Part shown: piece after piece, positions 26,880-36,278 of the stretch | How positions within the stretch are numbered: position 1 is the first letter of the stretch | Layout: every line of letters starts with the position of its first letter | Assembly: GCA_052034115.1 (NCBI GenBank) | Contig: JBPOIZ010000010.1 | Span: 1-51,825, forward strand | Direction: 5' to 3' | DNA: 51,825 nucleotides | Source: Lutibacillus sp052034115 | GTDB taxonomy: Bacteria > Actinomycetota > Actinomycetes > Actinomycetales > Dermatophilaceae | The notes under the pieces: model-generated | The model's input: the letters and a program-made list of their open reading frames with translations, nothing else | Databases searched by the model: none | Told to the model about the DNA's origin: nothing | Program-made: the position numbers and the translations under genes

Positions 26880-28234
26880 GCTCGGTCCTGACCGGCTTGA
26901 TCCTGAGCAACGAGAATCCCGTCGCGGACTTCTCCGACACCCCGTTCTGGCTCTCGATCGTCAAGGGCCTACTCATCTTCGTCTACTTGCTCGTCTCCAC
27001 CCTGCTCGTCATCTGGTTCGAGCGGCGGGTCATCGGTCGGATGCAGCAGCGCCCCGGCCCGAACCGCAACGGCCCGTTCGGTCTGCTCCAGACCCTGGCC
27101 GACGGTATGAAGTCGATGTTCAAGGAGGACGTCCGGCCGGCGAACGCCGACAAGGTCGTCTTCACCTTGGCCCCGCTGGTGGCGGCGACGATGTGCTTCG
27201 TCTCGTTCTCGATCATCCCGCTCGGCTCCGAGGTGTGGCTCTTCGGTCACCGCACCCCGCTGCAGCTCACCGACGCGCCGGTCGCCGTGCTCCTCGTGCT
27301 GGCCGTCGCCAGCGTCGGCGCCTACGGCATCATCATGGCCGGCTGGTCCTCCGGATCAACCTACCCGCTGCTCGGCGGGCTGCGCTCGACCGCACAGGTC
27401 ATCTCCTACGAGATCGCCATGGGGCTCTCGCTGGTCGCCGTCTTCCTCTTCAGCGGCTCGATGTCCACCTCGGCCATCGTCGCCGGGCAGACCTCGCTGT
27501 GGTACGTCATACCGGCGTTCTTCTCGTTCCTCGTCTACCTGGTGACCATGGTCGGCGAGACGAACCGGTTGCCGTTCGACCTGGCCGAAGGTGAAGGCGA
27601 GATCGTCGGCGGCTTCCACACCGAGTACGGCTCGATGCGCTTCGCGATGTTCTTCCTGGCCGAGTACATCAACATGTTCACCGTCTCGGCGCTGGCCACG
27701 ACGGTGTTCCTCGGCGGGTGGCAGGCGCCGCCGCTGATCGCGGCGATCAACGAAGGCATGTTCAACACCGGGTGGTGGGGACTGCTCTGGTTCACCGTCA
27801 AGCTGTGGCTGTTCATGTTCCTGTTCGTCTGGCTGCGCGGCACGCTGCCCCGGGTGCGCTACGACCAGTTCATGCACTTCGGCTGGAAGTTCCTCATCCC
27901 GGTGACGATCGCCTGGGTGGTCGCGGTGGCGTTCATCCGGGGCGCCCAGCTCGGTTTCCTCGGCGACGGGGCACTGACCATCGGCGGGCGGTCCATCTCG
28001 ACCAGCCTGCTGGTCATCATCAGCGTCATCGCTGTCCTCGCCCTGGCTGCGGCCTGGGTGTGGGACGAGCGCGCCGCCGCGTCCGAGGCCGCAGTGCACG
28101 CGGTGCCGCAGGAGGAGGTCGACCCGTTCGAGGGGGGCTTCCCGGTGCCGCCGCTACCTGGCCAGCGGCTGCGCGAACCGCAACCGGCGACGGCTTCGGC
28201 CGCGCTGGAGTCGAAGGAGGACGAGCGTGGCTGA
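26876..28234 (+). CDS. nuoH: NADH-quinone oxidoreductase subunit H
   Basis: A 452-residue membrane subunit with eight or so helices, forming the quinone entry channel and the first part of the proton path. The loop after helix 1 has FERRVIGRMQQRPGPNRNG. The acidic loop reads TNRLPFDLAEGEGEIVGG then FHTEYGSMRF, with the conserved Glu residues. The C-terminal 60-70 residues (PQEEVDPFEGGFPVPP region) are an actinobacterial cytoplasmic tail absent from E. coli. Overlaps nuoI by 8 bp. Confidence 0.95.
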   Translation: MSSVLTGLILSNENPVADFSDTPFWLSIVKGLLIFVYLLVSTLLVIWFERRVIGRMQQRPGPNRNGPFGLLQTLADGMKSMFKEDVRPANADKVVFTLAPLVAATMCFVSFSIIPLGSEVWLFGHRTPLQLTDAPVAVLLVLAVASVGAYGIIMAGWSSGSTYPLLGGLRSTAQVISYEIAMGLSLVAVFLFSGSMSTSAIVAGQTSLWYVIPAFFSFLVYLVTMVGETNRLPFDLAEGEGEIVGGFHTEYGSMRFAMFFLAEYINMFTVSALATTVFLGGWQAPPLIAAINEGMFNTGWWGLLWFTVKLWLFMFLFVWLRGTLPRVRYDQFMHFGWKFLIPVTIAWVVAVAFIRGAQLGFLGDGALTIGGRSISTSLLVIISVIAVLALAAAWVWDERAAASEAAVHAVPQEEVDPFEGGFPVPPLPGQRLREPQPATASAALESKEDERG

Positions 28235-28964
28235 CGACACCACCCGTGACGTCGCGGTCCCCGACGAGGGCAGCTCCACCGAGGTGGCCTGGCCCACGAC
28301 GACTGCGCAGAGCATGCGGGAGCAGGCTCAGCCGGACTTCGTCGAGTCGCTGCTGGCGCCGGTGGCCGGGTTCGGGGTCTCCTTCGGCACGATGTTCCGC
28401 AAGGTCGAGACCGAGGAATACCCCGAGGAGAAGCGGCCGACGGCGCGCCGGTTCCACGGGCGGCACCAGCTCAACCGCCACCCGGACGGCCTGGAGAAGT
28501 GCGTCGGCTGCGAGCTGTGTGCCTGGGCCTGCCCCGCAGACGCGATCCTCGTCGAGGGGGCCGACAACGACGACACTCCCGCCGACGAGGGCGGCACCGG
28601 CCGGTTCTCGCCCGGTGAGCGCTACGGTCGCGTCTAACAGATAAACTACCTGCGGTGCATCTTCTGCGGCCTGTGCATCGAGGCCTGCCCGACCCGGGCG
28701 CTGACGATGACCAACGAGTACGAGCTGGCGGACAACCGCCGGGACAAGCTCATCTTCACCAAGGAGCAACTCCTCGCCCCGCTGCAAGAGGGGATGGTCT
28801 CCCCGCCGCACGCGATGGCCGAGCAAATGGAGGAGCGCGACTACTACCTCGGCACGGTCACCTCGGCCAGGGCCGCGCTGCGCGTCGAGGTCGCGGCTCG
28901 CCAGGCCCAGGCCGCGGCCGACGAGGCCGACGCCGACATGATCTCCGAAGGAGGTGCGGCCTGA
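28227..28964 (+). pseudogene. nuoI: NADH-quinone oxidoreductase subunit I, interrupted by an in-frame TAA
   Basis: A 245-residue frame (GTG start, GAAGGAGG ribosome site) that would carry clusters N6a and N6b. The first motif is intact: C92, C95, C98 and C102 (KCVGCELCAWACP). Codon 137 (28635-28637) is TAA, in ERYGRV-stop-QINYLRC, where homologues have Tyr. Reading on in the same frame gives the second motif C144, C147, C150 and C154 (RCIFCGLCIEACP) and a normal C-terminus to 28964. The next Ile codon but one is ATA where ATC is usual. Two C-to-A changes within ten bases would restore the expected sequence. Either a real nonsense mutation, which would remove cluster ligands, or a sequencing error; the rest of the operon looks intact. 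Confidence 0.88.
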
Positions 28965-29737
28965 TGACGAGCACTTCCGAGGCCGTCCTGTTCTGGATCC
29001 TCGCCCCGATCAGCGTCCTGGCTGCGCTGGGCCTGCTCTTCGCCCGCAAGGCCGTCTACGCCGCGCTGACGATGGCCGTGGTCATGGTCAACCTCGGCGT
29101 GCTCTACCTCGCCTTGAGCGCACCGTTCCTCGGCATCATCCAGGTGTTCGTCTACACCGGCGCGGTGATGATGCTCTTCCTCTTCGTCCTGATGCTCATC
29201 GGCGTCGACTCCTCCGACTCGCTCGTGGAGACGTTGCGCGGCCAACGGGTCGTCGCGCTGCTCCTCAGCCTCGGCCTCGCCGCGCTGCTCATCCCCGTCA
29301 TCGGGCGCGTGACGGTAGCCGACCAGCTGCCCGGCGACCCGGCATCGGTGACCGAGAGCGGCCACGTCAACGCGATGGCCGAGCTCATCTTCGGCAAGTA
29401 CGTCTGGGTCTTCGAGGTCACCTCGGCGCTGCTCATCACCGCGGCCCTGGGCGCGATGATCCTCGCTCACCGGGAGCGGCTCGGTCAGCGGCCCAGCCAG
29501 CGCGCCTGGGCGGCCCGCCGGGTCCGCGAGGGCATCCACGTCGCCGGTCTGCCGGCACCGGGTGTCTACGCCCGGCACAACGCGGTCGACACCCCGGCGC
29601 TGCTGCCCGACGGGTCGGTCGCCGACCTGTCGGTGTCCCGGGTGCTCGCCGCCCGCGACCAGATCACCGCTCCGGCCGGGTATGCCGAGATCGAAGCCGG
29701 CATCCGCCAGGAGATCGAGGAGGGGAGCCAGCGATGA
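28964..29737 (+). CDS. nuoJ: NADH-quinone oxidoreductase subunit J
   Basis: A 257-residue membrane subunit with five predicted helices. AVMVNLGVLYLALSAPFLGI-type second helix and the conserved IQVFVYTGAVMMLFLFVLML third helix, whose pi-bulge participates in the proton path, identify it. The C-terminal 90 residues (RRVREGIHVAGLPAPGVYAR onward) are a hydrophilic actinobacterial extension. Start ATG overlaps the nuoI stop. Confidence 0.94.
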   Translation: MTSTSEAVLFWILAPISVLAALGLLFARKAVYAALTMAVVMVNLGVLYLALSAPFLGIIQVFVYTGAVMMLFLFVLMLIGVDSSDSLVETLRGQRVVALLLSLGLAALLIPVIGRVTVADQLPGDPASVTESGHVNAMAELIFGKYVWVFEVTSALLITAALGAMILAHRERLGQRPSQRAWAARRVREGIHVAGLPAPGVYARHNAVDTPALLPDGSVADLSVSRVLAARDQITAPAGYAEIEAGIRQEIEEGSQR

Positions 29738-30033
29738 CGCTGCTCAACTACGTCTACCTGGCGGCGATCTTGTTCGCGATCGGCGCGGCGACGGTGCTCA
29801 CCCGCCGCAACGCCATCGTCGTGTTCATGGGCGTCGAACTCATGCTCAACGCGGCGAACCTCGCCTTCGTCGCCTTCGCGCGGATGTACGGCTCGCTGGA
29901 CGGGCAGGTCATCGCGCTCTTCGTCATGGTCGTGGCCGCCGCCGAGGTCGTCGTCGGTCTGGCCATCATCATGGCGATCTTCCGTGCCCGCCGGTCGGCC
30001 TCGGTCGACGACGCCAACCTGCTGAAGCTCTAA
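29734..30033 (+). CDS. nuoK: NADH-quinone oxidoreductase subunit K
   Basis: A 99-residue, three-helix membrane subunit. The two buried glutamates needed for proton transfer are in VFMGVELMLNAANLAF and VVAAAEVVVGLAIIMAIF. Length and spacing are standard. ATG overlaps the nuoJ stop; nuoL starts 12 nt later. Confidence 0.95.
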   Translation: MTLLNYVYLAAILFAIGAATVLTRRNAIVVFMGVELMLNAANLAFVAFARMYGSLDGQVIALFVMVVAAAEVVVGLAIIMAIFRARRSASVDDANLLKL

Positions 30034-30045
30034 GGGGAGATCGAG

Positions 30046-32010
30046 TTGAGCTCTGTCACTCACGCGGTGGGCGCCGTCATCGGTAGCCCGAGCGCGGACA
30101 CCCCCGAGATGCTGCACCAGGCGACCGGCGTGACCTCCGTCGCGTGGCTCCTGGTGGCCCTGCCGCTGTTGGGCGCGGCCGTCCTGCTCCTCGGCGGTCG
30201 GCGCACCGACCGCTGGGGTCCGCTGTTCGCCGTCGGTATGTCGTGGTCCGCGTTCGTCGTGGGCGCCGCGATCTTCGTCCAGATGCTCGGCATCGAGCCG
30301 GACCAGCGGGCCCAGCAGGTGCACCTGTTCTCCTGGGTGCCGGCGGGCCAGTTCCAGCTCGAGGCGGGGATGCTCGTCGATCAGCTATCGCTGGCGTTCG
30401 TCCTGCTGGTGACGTTCGTCGGCTCGCTCATCCACGTCTATTCGCTCGGCTACATGGAGCACGACCCGGACAAGCGTCGGTTCTTCGCCTACCTCAACCT
30501 CTTCGTCGCCGCGATGCTCCTGCTCGTCCTCGCCGACAGCTACCTGCTGCTCTATGTCGGCTGGGAGGGAGTGGGCCTGGCGTCATACCTGCTCATCGGG
30601 TTCTGGAACTGGAACCCGGCCTACGCCAGCGCCGCGAACAAGGCCTTCATCGCCAACCGGGTCGGCGACTTCGGGCTGGGGGTGGCGATCATGCTCATGT
30701 TCGCCACCTTCGGGCGGGTCGACTACGCCGGGGTGGCCGCCGGGGTGGCCGGCGCCAACCAGGGTGTCCTGACCGCCATGGGGCTGTTCCTGTTGCTGGG
30801 CGCCTGCGGCAAGTCGGCCCAGTTCCCACTGCAGAGCTGGCTCGGCGACGCGATGGCCGGCCCGACCCCGGTGTCGGCCCTGATCCACGCGGCGACGATG
30901 GTCACCGCAGGCGTCTACCTCGTCGTGCGCAGCCACCCGATCTTCGACGCCGCCCCCAACGCCCAGCTCGCCGTTGTCATCGTCGGTGCCATCACGCTGC
31001 TCTTCGGGGCGATCGTCGGCTGCGCCAAGGACGACATCAAGAAGGCCCTCGCGGCCTCGACGATGAGCCAGATCGGCTACATGATGCTCGCCGCGGGTCT
31101 CGGCCCGGTCGGCTACGCCTTCGCCATCTTCCACCTGCTCACCCACGGCTTCTTCAAGGCCGGGATGTTCCTCGGTGCCGGGTCGGTCATGCACGCGATG
31201 GACGACAAGGTCGACATGCGCGGCTTCGGAGCCCTCAGCGGGGTCATGAAGACGACGTGGATCACCTTCGGGCTGGGCTGGCTGGCCATCCTCGGGGTCC
31301 CCCCGTTCTCCGGCTTCTGGAGCAAGGACAAGATCATCGAGGCGGCCTTCGTCGGAGAGGGCTGGCGCCCCTGGGTCGTCGGGCTGGTGACGATGATCGG
31401 CGCGGCCATCACCGCGTTCTACATGTCCCGGTTGTTCTTCATGACCTTCCATGGCACCAAGCGCTGGCCCAAGAAGGCGCACCCGCACGAGTCGCCCAAA
31501 CTCATGACCGTGCCGATGATCGTCCTGGCCGTCGGGTCGGCCTTCCTCGGCCTCGCCCTGGGGGTCACCGGCGCGTTCACGCATTGGCTGGAGCCGGTCG
31601 TCGGTGCGCACGCCGAGGGCCACGAGCCGGTCCTGCCGGTCCCGGTCATCACGTGGGGCACGCTGGCGCTGGTCCTGGCGGGCGCCTACTACGCGTGGAC
31701 CCGGTATGGCGCCCGGCACGTGCCGGTCACCGCCCCGGCGGGCAGCCTGCTCACCCGGGCCGCGCGCAACGACCTCTACCAGGACGCCGTCAACGAGGGC
31801 GTCTTCATGAGGCCAGGCATCCATGTCATGCGCTCGCTCGTCTTCGCCGACAACAAGGGAGTCGACGGCGCGGTGCGCGGTCTGGCTGCCCTCGTCGGCG
31901 GCAGCTCCTCTCGGCTGCGCAAGATCCAGAACGGCTACGCCCGTTCCTACGCCCTGACGATGCTCGTGGGTGTCGTCGCCATCCTCGGTGCCGTGTGGGT
32001 GATGCAGTGA
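30046..32010 (+). CDS. nuoL: NADH-quinone oxidoreductase subunit L
   Basis: A 654-residue antiporter-like proton-pump subunit. The start is TTG at 30046 behind GGGGAG; the first ATG is 21 codons in. Key charged sites are Glu in YVGWEGVGLASYLLIGFW, Lys in GACGKSAQFPLQSWLGDAM and Lys in KDDIKKALAASTMSQIGYM. The long lateral helix region follows the last antiporter helices. Overlaps nuoM by TGATG. Confidence 0.95.
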   Translation: MSSVTHAVGAVIGSPSADTPEMLHQATGVTSVAWLLVALPLLGAAVLLLGGRRTDRWGPLFAVGMSWSAFVVGAAIFVQMLGIEPDQRAQQVHLFSWVPAGQFQLEAGMLVDQLSLAFVLLVTFVGSLIHVYSLGYMEHDPDKRRFFAYLNLFVAAMLLLVLADSYLLLYVGWEGVGLASYLLIGFWNWNPAYASAANKAFIANRVGDFGLGVAIMLMFATFGRVDYAGVAAGVAGANQGVLTAMGLFLLLGACGKSAQFPLQSWLGDAMAGPTPVSALIHAATMVTAGVYLVVRSHPIFDAAPNAQLAVVIVGAITLLFGAIVGCAKDDIKKALAASTMSQIGYMMLAAGLGPVGYAFAIFHLLTHGFFKAGMFLGAGSVMHAMDDKVDMRGFGALSGVMKTTWITFGLGWLAILGVPPFSGFWSKDKIIEAAFVGEGWRPWVVGLVTMIGAAITAFYMSRLFFMTFHGTKRWPKKAHPHESPKLMTVPMIVLAVGSAFLGLALGVTGAFTHWLEPVVGAHAEGHEPVLPVPVITWGTLALVLAGAYYAWTRYGARHVPVTAPAGSLLTRAARNDLYQDAVNEGVFMRPGIHVMRSLVFADNKGVDGAVRGLAALVGGSSSRLRKIQNGYARSYALTMLVGVVAILGAVWVMQ

Positions 32011-33539
32011 TGTCGTCGGTTCCCTGGCTGACCCTCCTTGCGGTGATCCCGCTGCTCGGGGCGTTCGTCGTCGTGCTGCTGCCGAACCGGCCGAGCGTGC
32101 CGACCAAACAGGTCGCGCTCGGCGTCTCGCTGCTCACCTTGCTCATCGGGGTGCTCGCCGCGACCCGCTTCGATGCGTCGGCCATCACCCAGTTCCAGCT
32201 CGTCGAGAAGCACTCCTGGATCCCGCAGATCGGCGCGTCATACGCGCTCGGCGTCGACGGTATGGCGCTGGCGCTGATCGTCATGTCGCTGATCCTCACG
32301 CCGATCTGCCTGCTGGCCGCCTGGCACGACGTGCCCGACGAGGAGCCGCAGCGCCAGCAGAACTACCTCGCGCTGATCCTCGTCCTCGAGTCGTTCATGG
32401 TCCTGGTCTTCGCGGCCACCGACGTGCTGCTGTTCTACGTCGTCTTCGAGGCGATGCTCATCCCGGTCTACTTCCTCATCGGCAACTACGGCGGCCCCCG
32501 CCGGCAGTACGCCGCGACGAAGTTCCTGCTCTTCTCCCTGCTCGGCGGCCTGATCATGCTGGTGGCCGTCATCGCGGTCTACGCCCAGGGGCCCGGCGGG
32601 GCCGACGGCTTCCTCGTCGAGCGGCTCACCGGGCTGGAGATGGACCCGATGACCGAGCGGCTGATCTTCCTCGGCTTCTTCTTCGCGTTCGCGGTCAAGG
32701 CCCCGATGTGGCCGGTGCACACCTGGCTGCCGGACGCCGCCACCGAGGCCACCCCGGCCACCGCGACCCTGCTCGTCGGCGTGCTGGACAAGGTGGGCAC
32801 GTACGGGATGCTGCGCTTCTGCCTGCAGATGTTCCCCGAGGCCAGCCAGTGGGCCACCCCGGCGGTGGTCGTCCTCGCGCTCGTCTCGGTCCTGTATGGC
32901 GCGTTCGTCGCCATCGGGCAGAACGACATGATGCGGTTGGTCGCCTACACCTCGGTGAGCCACTTCGGGTTCATCGTGCTGGGCATCTTCGCCTTCACGA
33001 CGACCGCCGGGACCGGCTCGGTGCTCTACATGATCAACCACGGCTTCTCGACCGCTGCGCTGTTCCTCGTCGCCGCGATGCTGGTCCGCCGACACGGCAG
33101 CAAACGGATCTCCGACTACGGCGGCTGGCAGCGGGTCACCCCCGCACTCGCCGGGGTGTTCCTCGTCGCAGGCCTGTCCGGGCTGGCCCTGCCCGGGCTC
33201 GGGTCGTTCCTCTCCGAATTCCTCGTGCTCGCCGGCACCTTCCAGCGGATGCCCGTGGCCGCGGTCGTCGGCACCCTGGGGATCATCCTGGCCGCGTTGT
33301 ACATCCTGTGGATGTACAAGCGGGTCATGACCGGGGCGCGCCCGGAGGAGATCAACGGGGTCTACGACCTGACCACTCGGGAGAAGCTCGTGGTCGCGCC
33401 ACTGATCCTGGCCTTCCTCCTGCTGGGCTTCTACCCCAAGCCGACCCTTGACGTCATCACCCCCTCGGTCCAGTCGACGTTGGGGCATGTCGGCGCCACC
33501 GATCCCACCCCGACCGTGTCCGAAGGGAGCCTGAAGTGA
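32010..33539 (+). CDS. nuoM: NADH-quinone oxidoreductase subunit M
   Basis: A 509-residue antiporter-like subunit. Glu in YVVFEAMLIPVYFLIGNYGG, Lys in FAVKAPMWPVHTWLPDAATE and the MMRLVAYTSVSHFGFIVLG helix mark the pump channel. The stop overlaps the GTG start of nuoN. All 14 membrane-helix segments expected for the family appear present. Confidence 0.95.
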   Translation: MSSVPWLTLLAVIPLLGAFVVVLLPNRPSVPTKQVALGVSLLTLLIGVLAATRFDASAITQFQLVEKHSWIPQIGASYALGVDGMALALIVMSLILTPICLLAAWHDVPDEEPQRQQNYLALILVLESFMVLVFAATDVLLFYVVFEAMLIPVYFLIGNYGGPRRQYAATKFLLFSLLGGLIMLVAVIAVYAQGPGGADGFLVERLTGLEMDPMTERLIFLGFFFAFAVKAPMWPVHTWLPDAATEATPATATLLVGVLDKVGTYGMLRFCLQMFPEASQWATPAVVVLALVSVLYGAFVAIGQNDMMRLVAYTSVSHFGFIVLGIFAFTTTAGTGSVLYMINHGFSTAALFLVAAMLVRRHGSKRISDYGGWQRVTPALAGVFLVAGLSGLALPGLGSFLSEFLVLAGTFQRMPVAAVVGTLGIILAALYILWMYKRVMTGARPEEINGVYDLTTREKLVVAPLILAFLLLGFYPKPTLDVITPSVQSTLGHVGATDPTPTVSEGSLK

Positions 33540-35149
33540 GCACCGTCGTCACCGCCGCACCGGCAGCGACCTTCACCCCTGCATCGGTCGACTACGCCGC
33601 CCTGGCCCCGATGCTCATCGTCTTCGGCGTCGCGTTGCTGCAGGTGCTGGTGTCCGCGTTCGCCGCCAAGCAGCGCCGTCATACCCTGCAGGTCGGGCTG
33701 TCCCTGCTGGGGATCGTCGCGGCGCTGGGCGTGCTCATCGGCGTCTCACGGCACCACACCGGGGCCACCACATCGGTGGCCGGCGCGCGCGGCACCGTGC
33801 TCGGCGCGGTCGTCATCGACGGGCCGGCGCTGTATCTGCAGGGCGCGCTGCTCGTCTTGACCCTGGTGGCGCTGATCATCCTCAGCGACCGGCTCGAGGG
33901 CGCCGGCGGCGACGCCTTCACCCCGATGGGTGCGGCCAACCCCGGCTCGGCCCACGAGCTCGCCGCCACCCGCGCGGGCCTGGCGACCACCGAGGTCTTC
34001 CCGCTGGCGATGTTCTCCCTCGGCGGCATGATGCTCTTCGTCGCCGCGGGGGACCTGCTGACGATGTTCGTCGCCCTCGAGGCGCTCTCGCTGCCGCTCT
34101 ACGTCCTGACCGGTCTGGCCCGGCGTCGCCGACTGCTCTCCCAGGAGGCGGCGCTGAAGTACTTCCTCCTCGGGGCGTTCTCCTCGGCGTTCTTCCTCTT
34201 CGGTGCCGCCCTGCTCTTCGGGTATGCCGGGTCGGTCTACTTGATCGACCTGCGCGCCGCCATCGCCGAGCCGGTCGCCGGCCGCGAGGTGCTCCTCATC
34301 CCGGGCATCCTGCTCGTCCTCGTCGGGCTGCTCTTCAAGGTCGGCGCGGTGCCGTTCCACATGTGGACCCCGGACGTCTACCAGGGCGCTCCGACGCCGG
34401 TCACCGGTTTCATGGCGGCGTGCACCAAGTTGGCAGCCTTCGGGGCGATGCTTCGCTTCGTGTATGTCGGTGTCGACGCGGTCCGGTGGGACTGGGGTGC
34501 CGTCGTCGCCGTCGTCGCGGCGCTGACGATGCTCGTGGGTGCGGTGCTGTCGGTGACGCAGACGGACATCAAGCGGTTGCTCGCCTACTCCTCGATCGCG
34601 CACGCCGGGTTCATTCTCGTCGGCGTGCTCGCCTTCGACGTCTCGGCGGTCAGCGCGGTGTTCTTCTACCTGTTGACGTACGGCCTGGCGACGATCGCTG
34701 CGTTCGGGATCATCTACTTGGTCCGGGACACCGAGAGCGGGTCAGAGGCGACGACGATCACCCAGTGGGCCGGCCTTGGGCGGCGTCACCCGATCGCTGC
34801 GACGACCTTCGCGTTCCTCATGCTCGCCTTCGCCGGCATACCGCTGACGTCCGGGTTCATCGCGAAGCTGTCCGCCTTCGCGGCGGCTGTCGGGCACGGT
34901 GGGGCAACCGGCACGGTGCTGGCCGTCATCGGCGTGCTTGCCAGCGCGATCACCGTCTTCGTCTACGCCAAGCTCATCGTGCTGACCTGCTTCTCGGAAC
35001 GTCCGGAGGGCTCGACCGTGGAGGTCGTCAGTCCGTCGATCCTCACCAAGTCGGCCATCGGCCTGGCCGCTGCCCTCACCCTGGTGCTCGGTCTGGCCCC
35101 GGCGTCGTTGATGACCCTGGCGCAGAACGCGGCGCAGTACATCCCGTGA
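33536..35149 (+). CDS. nuoN: NADH-quinone oxidoreductase subunit N
   Basis: A 537-residue antiporter-like subunit starting at GTG 33536 within the nuoM stop. It has FVALEALSLPLYVLTGLARR, LLFKVGAVPFHMWTPDVYQG and TDIKRLLAYSSIAHAGFILVG, with the expected Glu and Lys residues. Last gene of the nuoA-N set. Its TGA overlaps the likely GTG start of the prenyl synthase gene. Confidence 0.95.
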   Translation: MSTVVTAAPAATFTPASVDYAALAPMLIVFGVALLQVLVSAFAAKQRRHTLQVGLSLLGIVAALGVLIGVSRHHTGATTSVAGARGTVLGAVVIDGPALYLQGALLVLTLVALIILSDRLEGAGGDAFTPMGAANPGSAHELAATRAGLATTEVFPLAMFSLGGMMLFVAAGDLLTMFVALEALSLPLYVLTGLARRRRLLSQEAALKYFLLGAFSSAFFLFGAALLFGYAGSVYLIDLRAAIAEPVAGREVLLIPGILLVLVGLLFKVGAVPFHMWTPDVYQGAPTPVTGFMAACTKLAAFGAMLRFVYVGVDAVRWDWGAVVAVVAALTMLVGAVLSVTQTDIKRLLAYSSIAHAGFILVGVLAFDVSAVSAVFFYLLTYGLATIAAFGIIYLVRDTESGSEATTITQWAGLGRRHPIAATTFAFLMLAFAGIPLTSGFIAKLSAFAAAVGHGGATGTVLAVIGVLASAITVFVYAKLIVLTCFSERPEGSTVEVVSPSILTKSAIGLAAALTLVLGLAPASLMTLAQNAAQYIP

Positions 35150-36186
35150 ACGCTGCCGACAGCGCACTCGTGAGCCGACCACGCCCGGTCGACTCCCGAG
35201 TCCTGTCGTTGCCTGGAGCCAGCGTGGACCTCGCCGGCCGGCTGGCGCAGGGTCTGGCGTTGGTCGAGGCGCGGTTGCGCTCGGTGGTCGACCACGACGA
35301 CCCGTTCATCGCCGAGGCATCCGGGCATCTCGCGGCGGCCGGCGGGAAGCGGTTCCGGCCGATGCTGACCCTGCTGGCGGCTGAGCTCGGTGAGGGCCGC
35401 AACGACGCGGTCATCACCTCGGCGGTCGGCGTCGAGCTGACGCACCTGGCTTCGCTGTACCACGACGACGTCATGGACGAGGCATTGGTGCGCCGAGGGG
35501 TGCCCAGCGCGAACGCCACCTACGACAACGCCACCGCCATACTGGTCGGCGATCTGCTCTTCGGTCAGGCGTCGTCGCTGATCGCCGACCTCGGCTCGGA
35601 GGCGGTGAAGATCCAGGCGCAGACCTTCATCCGGTTGTGCGCCGGGCAGATCCGCGACGATCGGCCCTGCCCGGACGGCGAAGACCCCATTGCGTATTAC
35701 CGCTCGGTGCTCGAGGGCAAGACCGGCTCGCTCATCGCCACCGCGGCGCGGTATGGCGCGATGTTCGGCGGGTGCGACGCCGCGACCGTTGAGCTGATGT
35801 CGACCTACGGGGAGAAGCTCGGGGTGGTCTTCCAGTTGGTCGACGACCTCATCGACATCTCCTCGGACGGCAGCGAGACCGGTAAGACACCGGGCACCGA
35901 CCTACGCGAGGGGGTCGACACCCTCGCCGTGCTCCACGCCAAGGCCTCGAGCGACCCGGCCGATGCCCGGCTGCGCGAGTTGTTGGCGCGCGACCTGCAC
36001 GATGACGACGCTGGGGTTGCCGAGGCGTTGGGATTACTGCGGGGGAGTGGGGCGTTGGCGCGGGCCAGGCGGGACACCGTCGACCTGGCCGACGAGGCGC
36101 GGGCGTTGCTCGCACCGCTGCCCGACTCGGACGCCAAGGCCGCACTCGACGCTCTGGTGACCTCCGTGGTCGACCGGGTCGGGTAG
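35146..36186 (+). CDS. trans-polyprenyl diphosphate synthase, probable menaquinone side-chain enzyme
   Basis: A 346-residue all-alpha isoprenyl synthase. First Asp-rich motif LYHDDVMDEALVRRG (D107, D108, D111), second QLVDDLIDISSD (D233, D234, D237), plus GGKRFRPMLTLLAA and SVLEGKTGSLIATAARYG. It builds a long all-trans chain from isopentenyl diphosphate. The residues before the first Asp motif are small or aromatic in the way of long-chain synthases, but chain length cannot be fixed by eye. The ATGA-like overlap with nuoN ties its translation to complex I, whose substrate is menaquinone. The start could also be GTG 35176. Confidence 0.88.
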   Translation: MNAADSALVSRPRPVDSRVLSLPGASVDLAGRLAQGLALVEARLRSVVDHDDPFIAEASGHLAAAGGKRFRPMLTLLAAELGEGRNDAVITSAVGVELTHLASLYHDDVMDEALVRRGVPSANATYDNATAILVGDLLFGQASSLIADLGSEAVKIQAQTFIRLCAGQIRDDRPCPDGEDPIAYYRSVLEGKTGSLIATAARYGAMFGGCDAATVELMSTYGEKLGVVFQLVDDLIDISSDGSETGKTPGTDLREGVDTLAVLHAKASSDPADARLRELLARDLHDDDAGVAEALGLLRGSGALARARRDTVDLADEARALLAPLPDSDAKAALDALVTSVVDRVG

Positions 36187-36204
36187 CCCCAGGCCCCCGT
36201 CGAC

Positions 36205-36267
36205 CAGGTCGCAACCCCGGTCAGGTCGCAACCCTCAGCCAGGTCGCAACCCCCAGCCAGGTCGCAA
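36205..36267. repeat. short tandem array of CAGGTCGCAA
   Basis: CAGGTCGCAA starts at 36205, 36222, 36240 and 36258, a 17-18 bp period, just after the prenyl synthase stop. It leads directly into the longer repeat array. No coding potential. Confidence 0.8.
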
Positions 36268-36278
36268 GCCGCGGTCCG

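Noticed and set aside
28707..28964. A separate small gene after the nuoI stop
   Set aside because: It is the same frame as nuoI and carries the C-terminal part of that protein; it has no ribosome site of its own.
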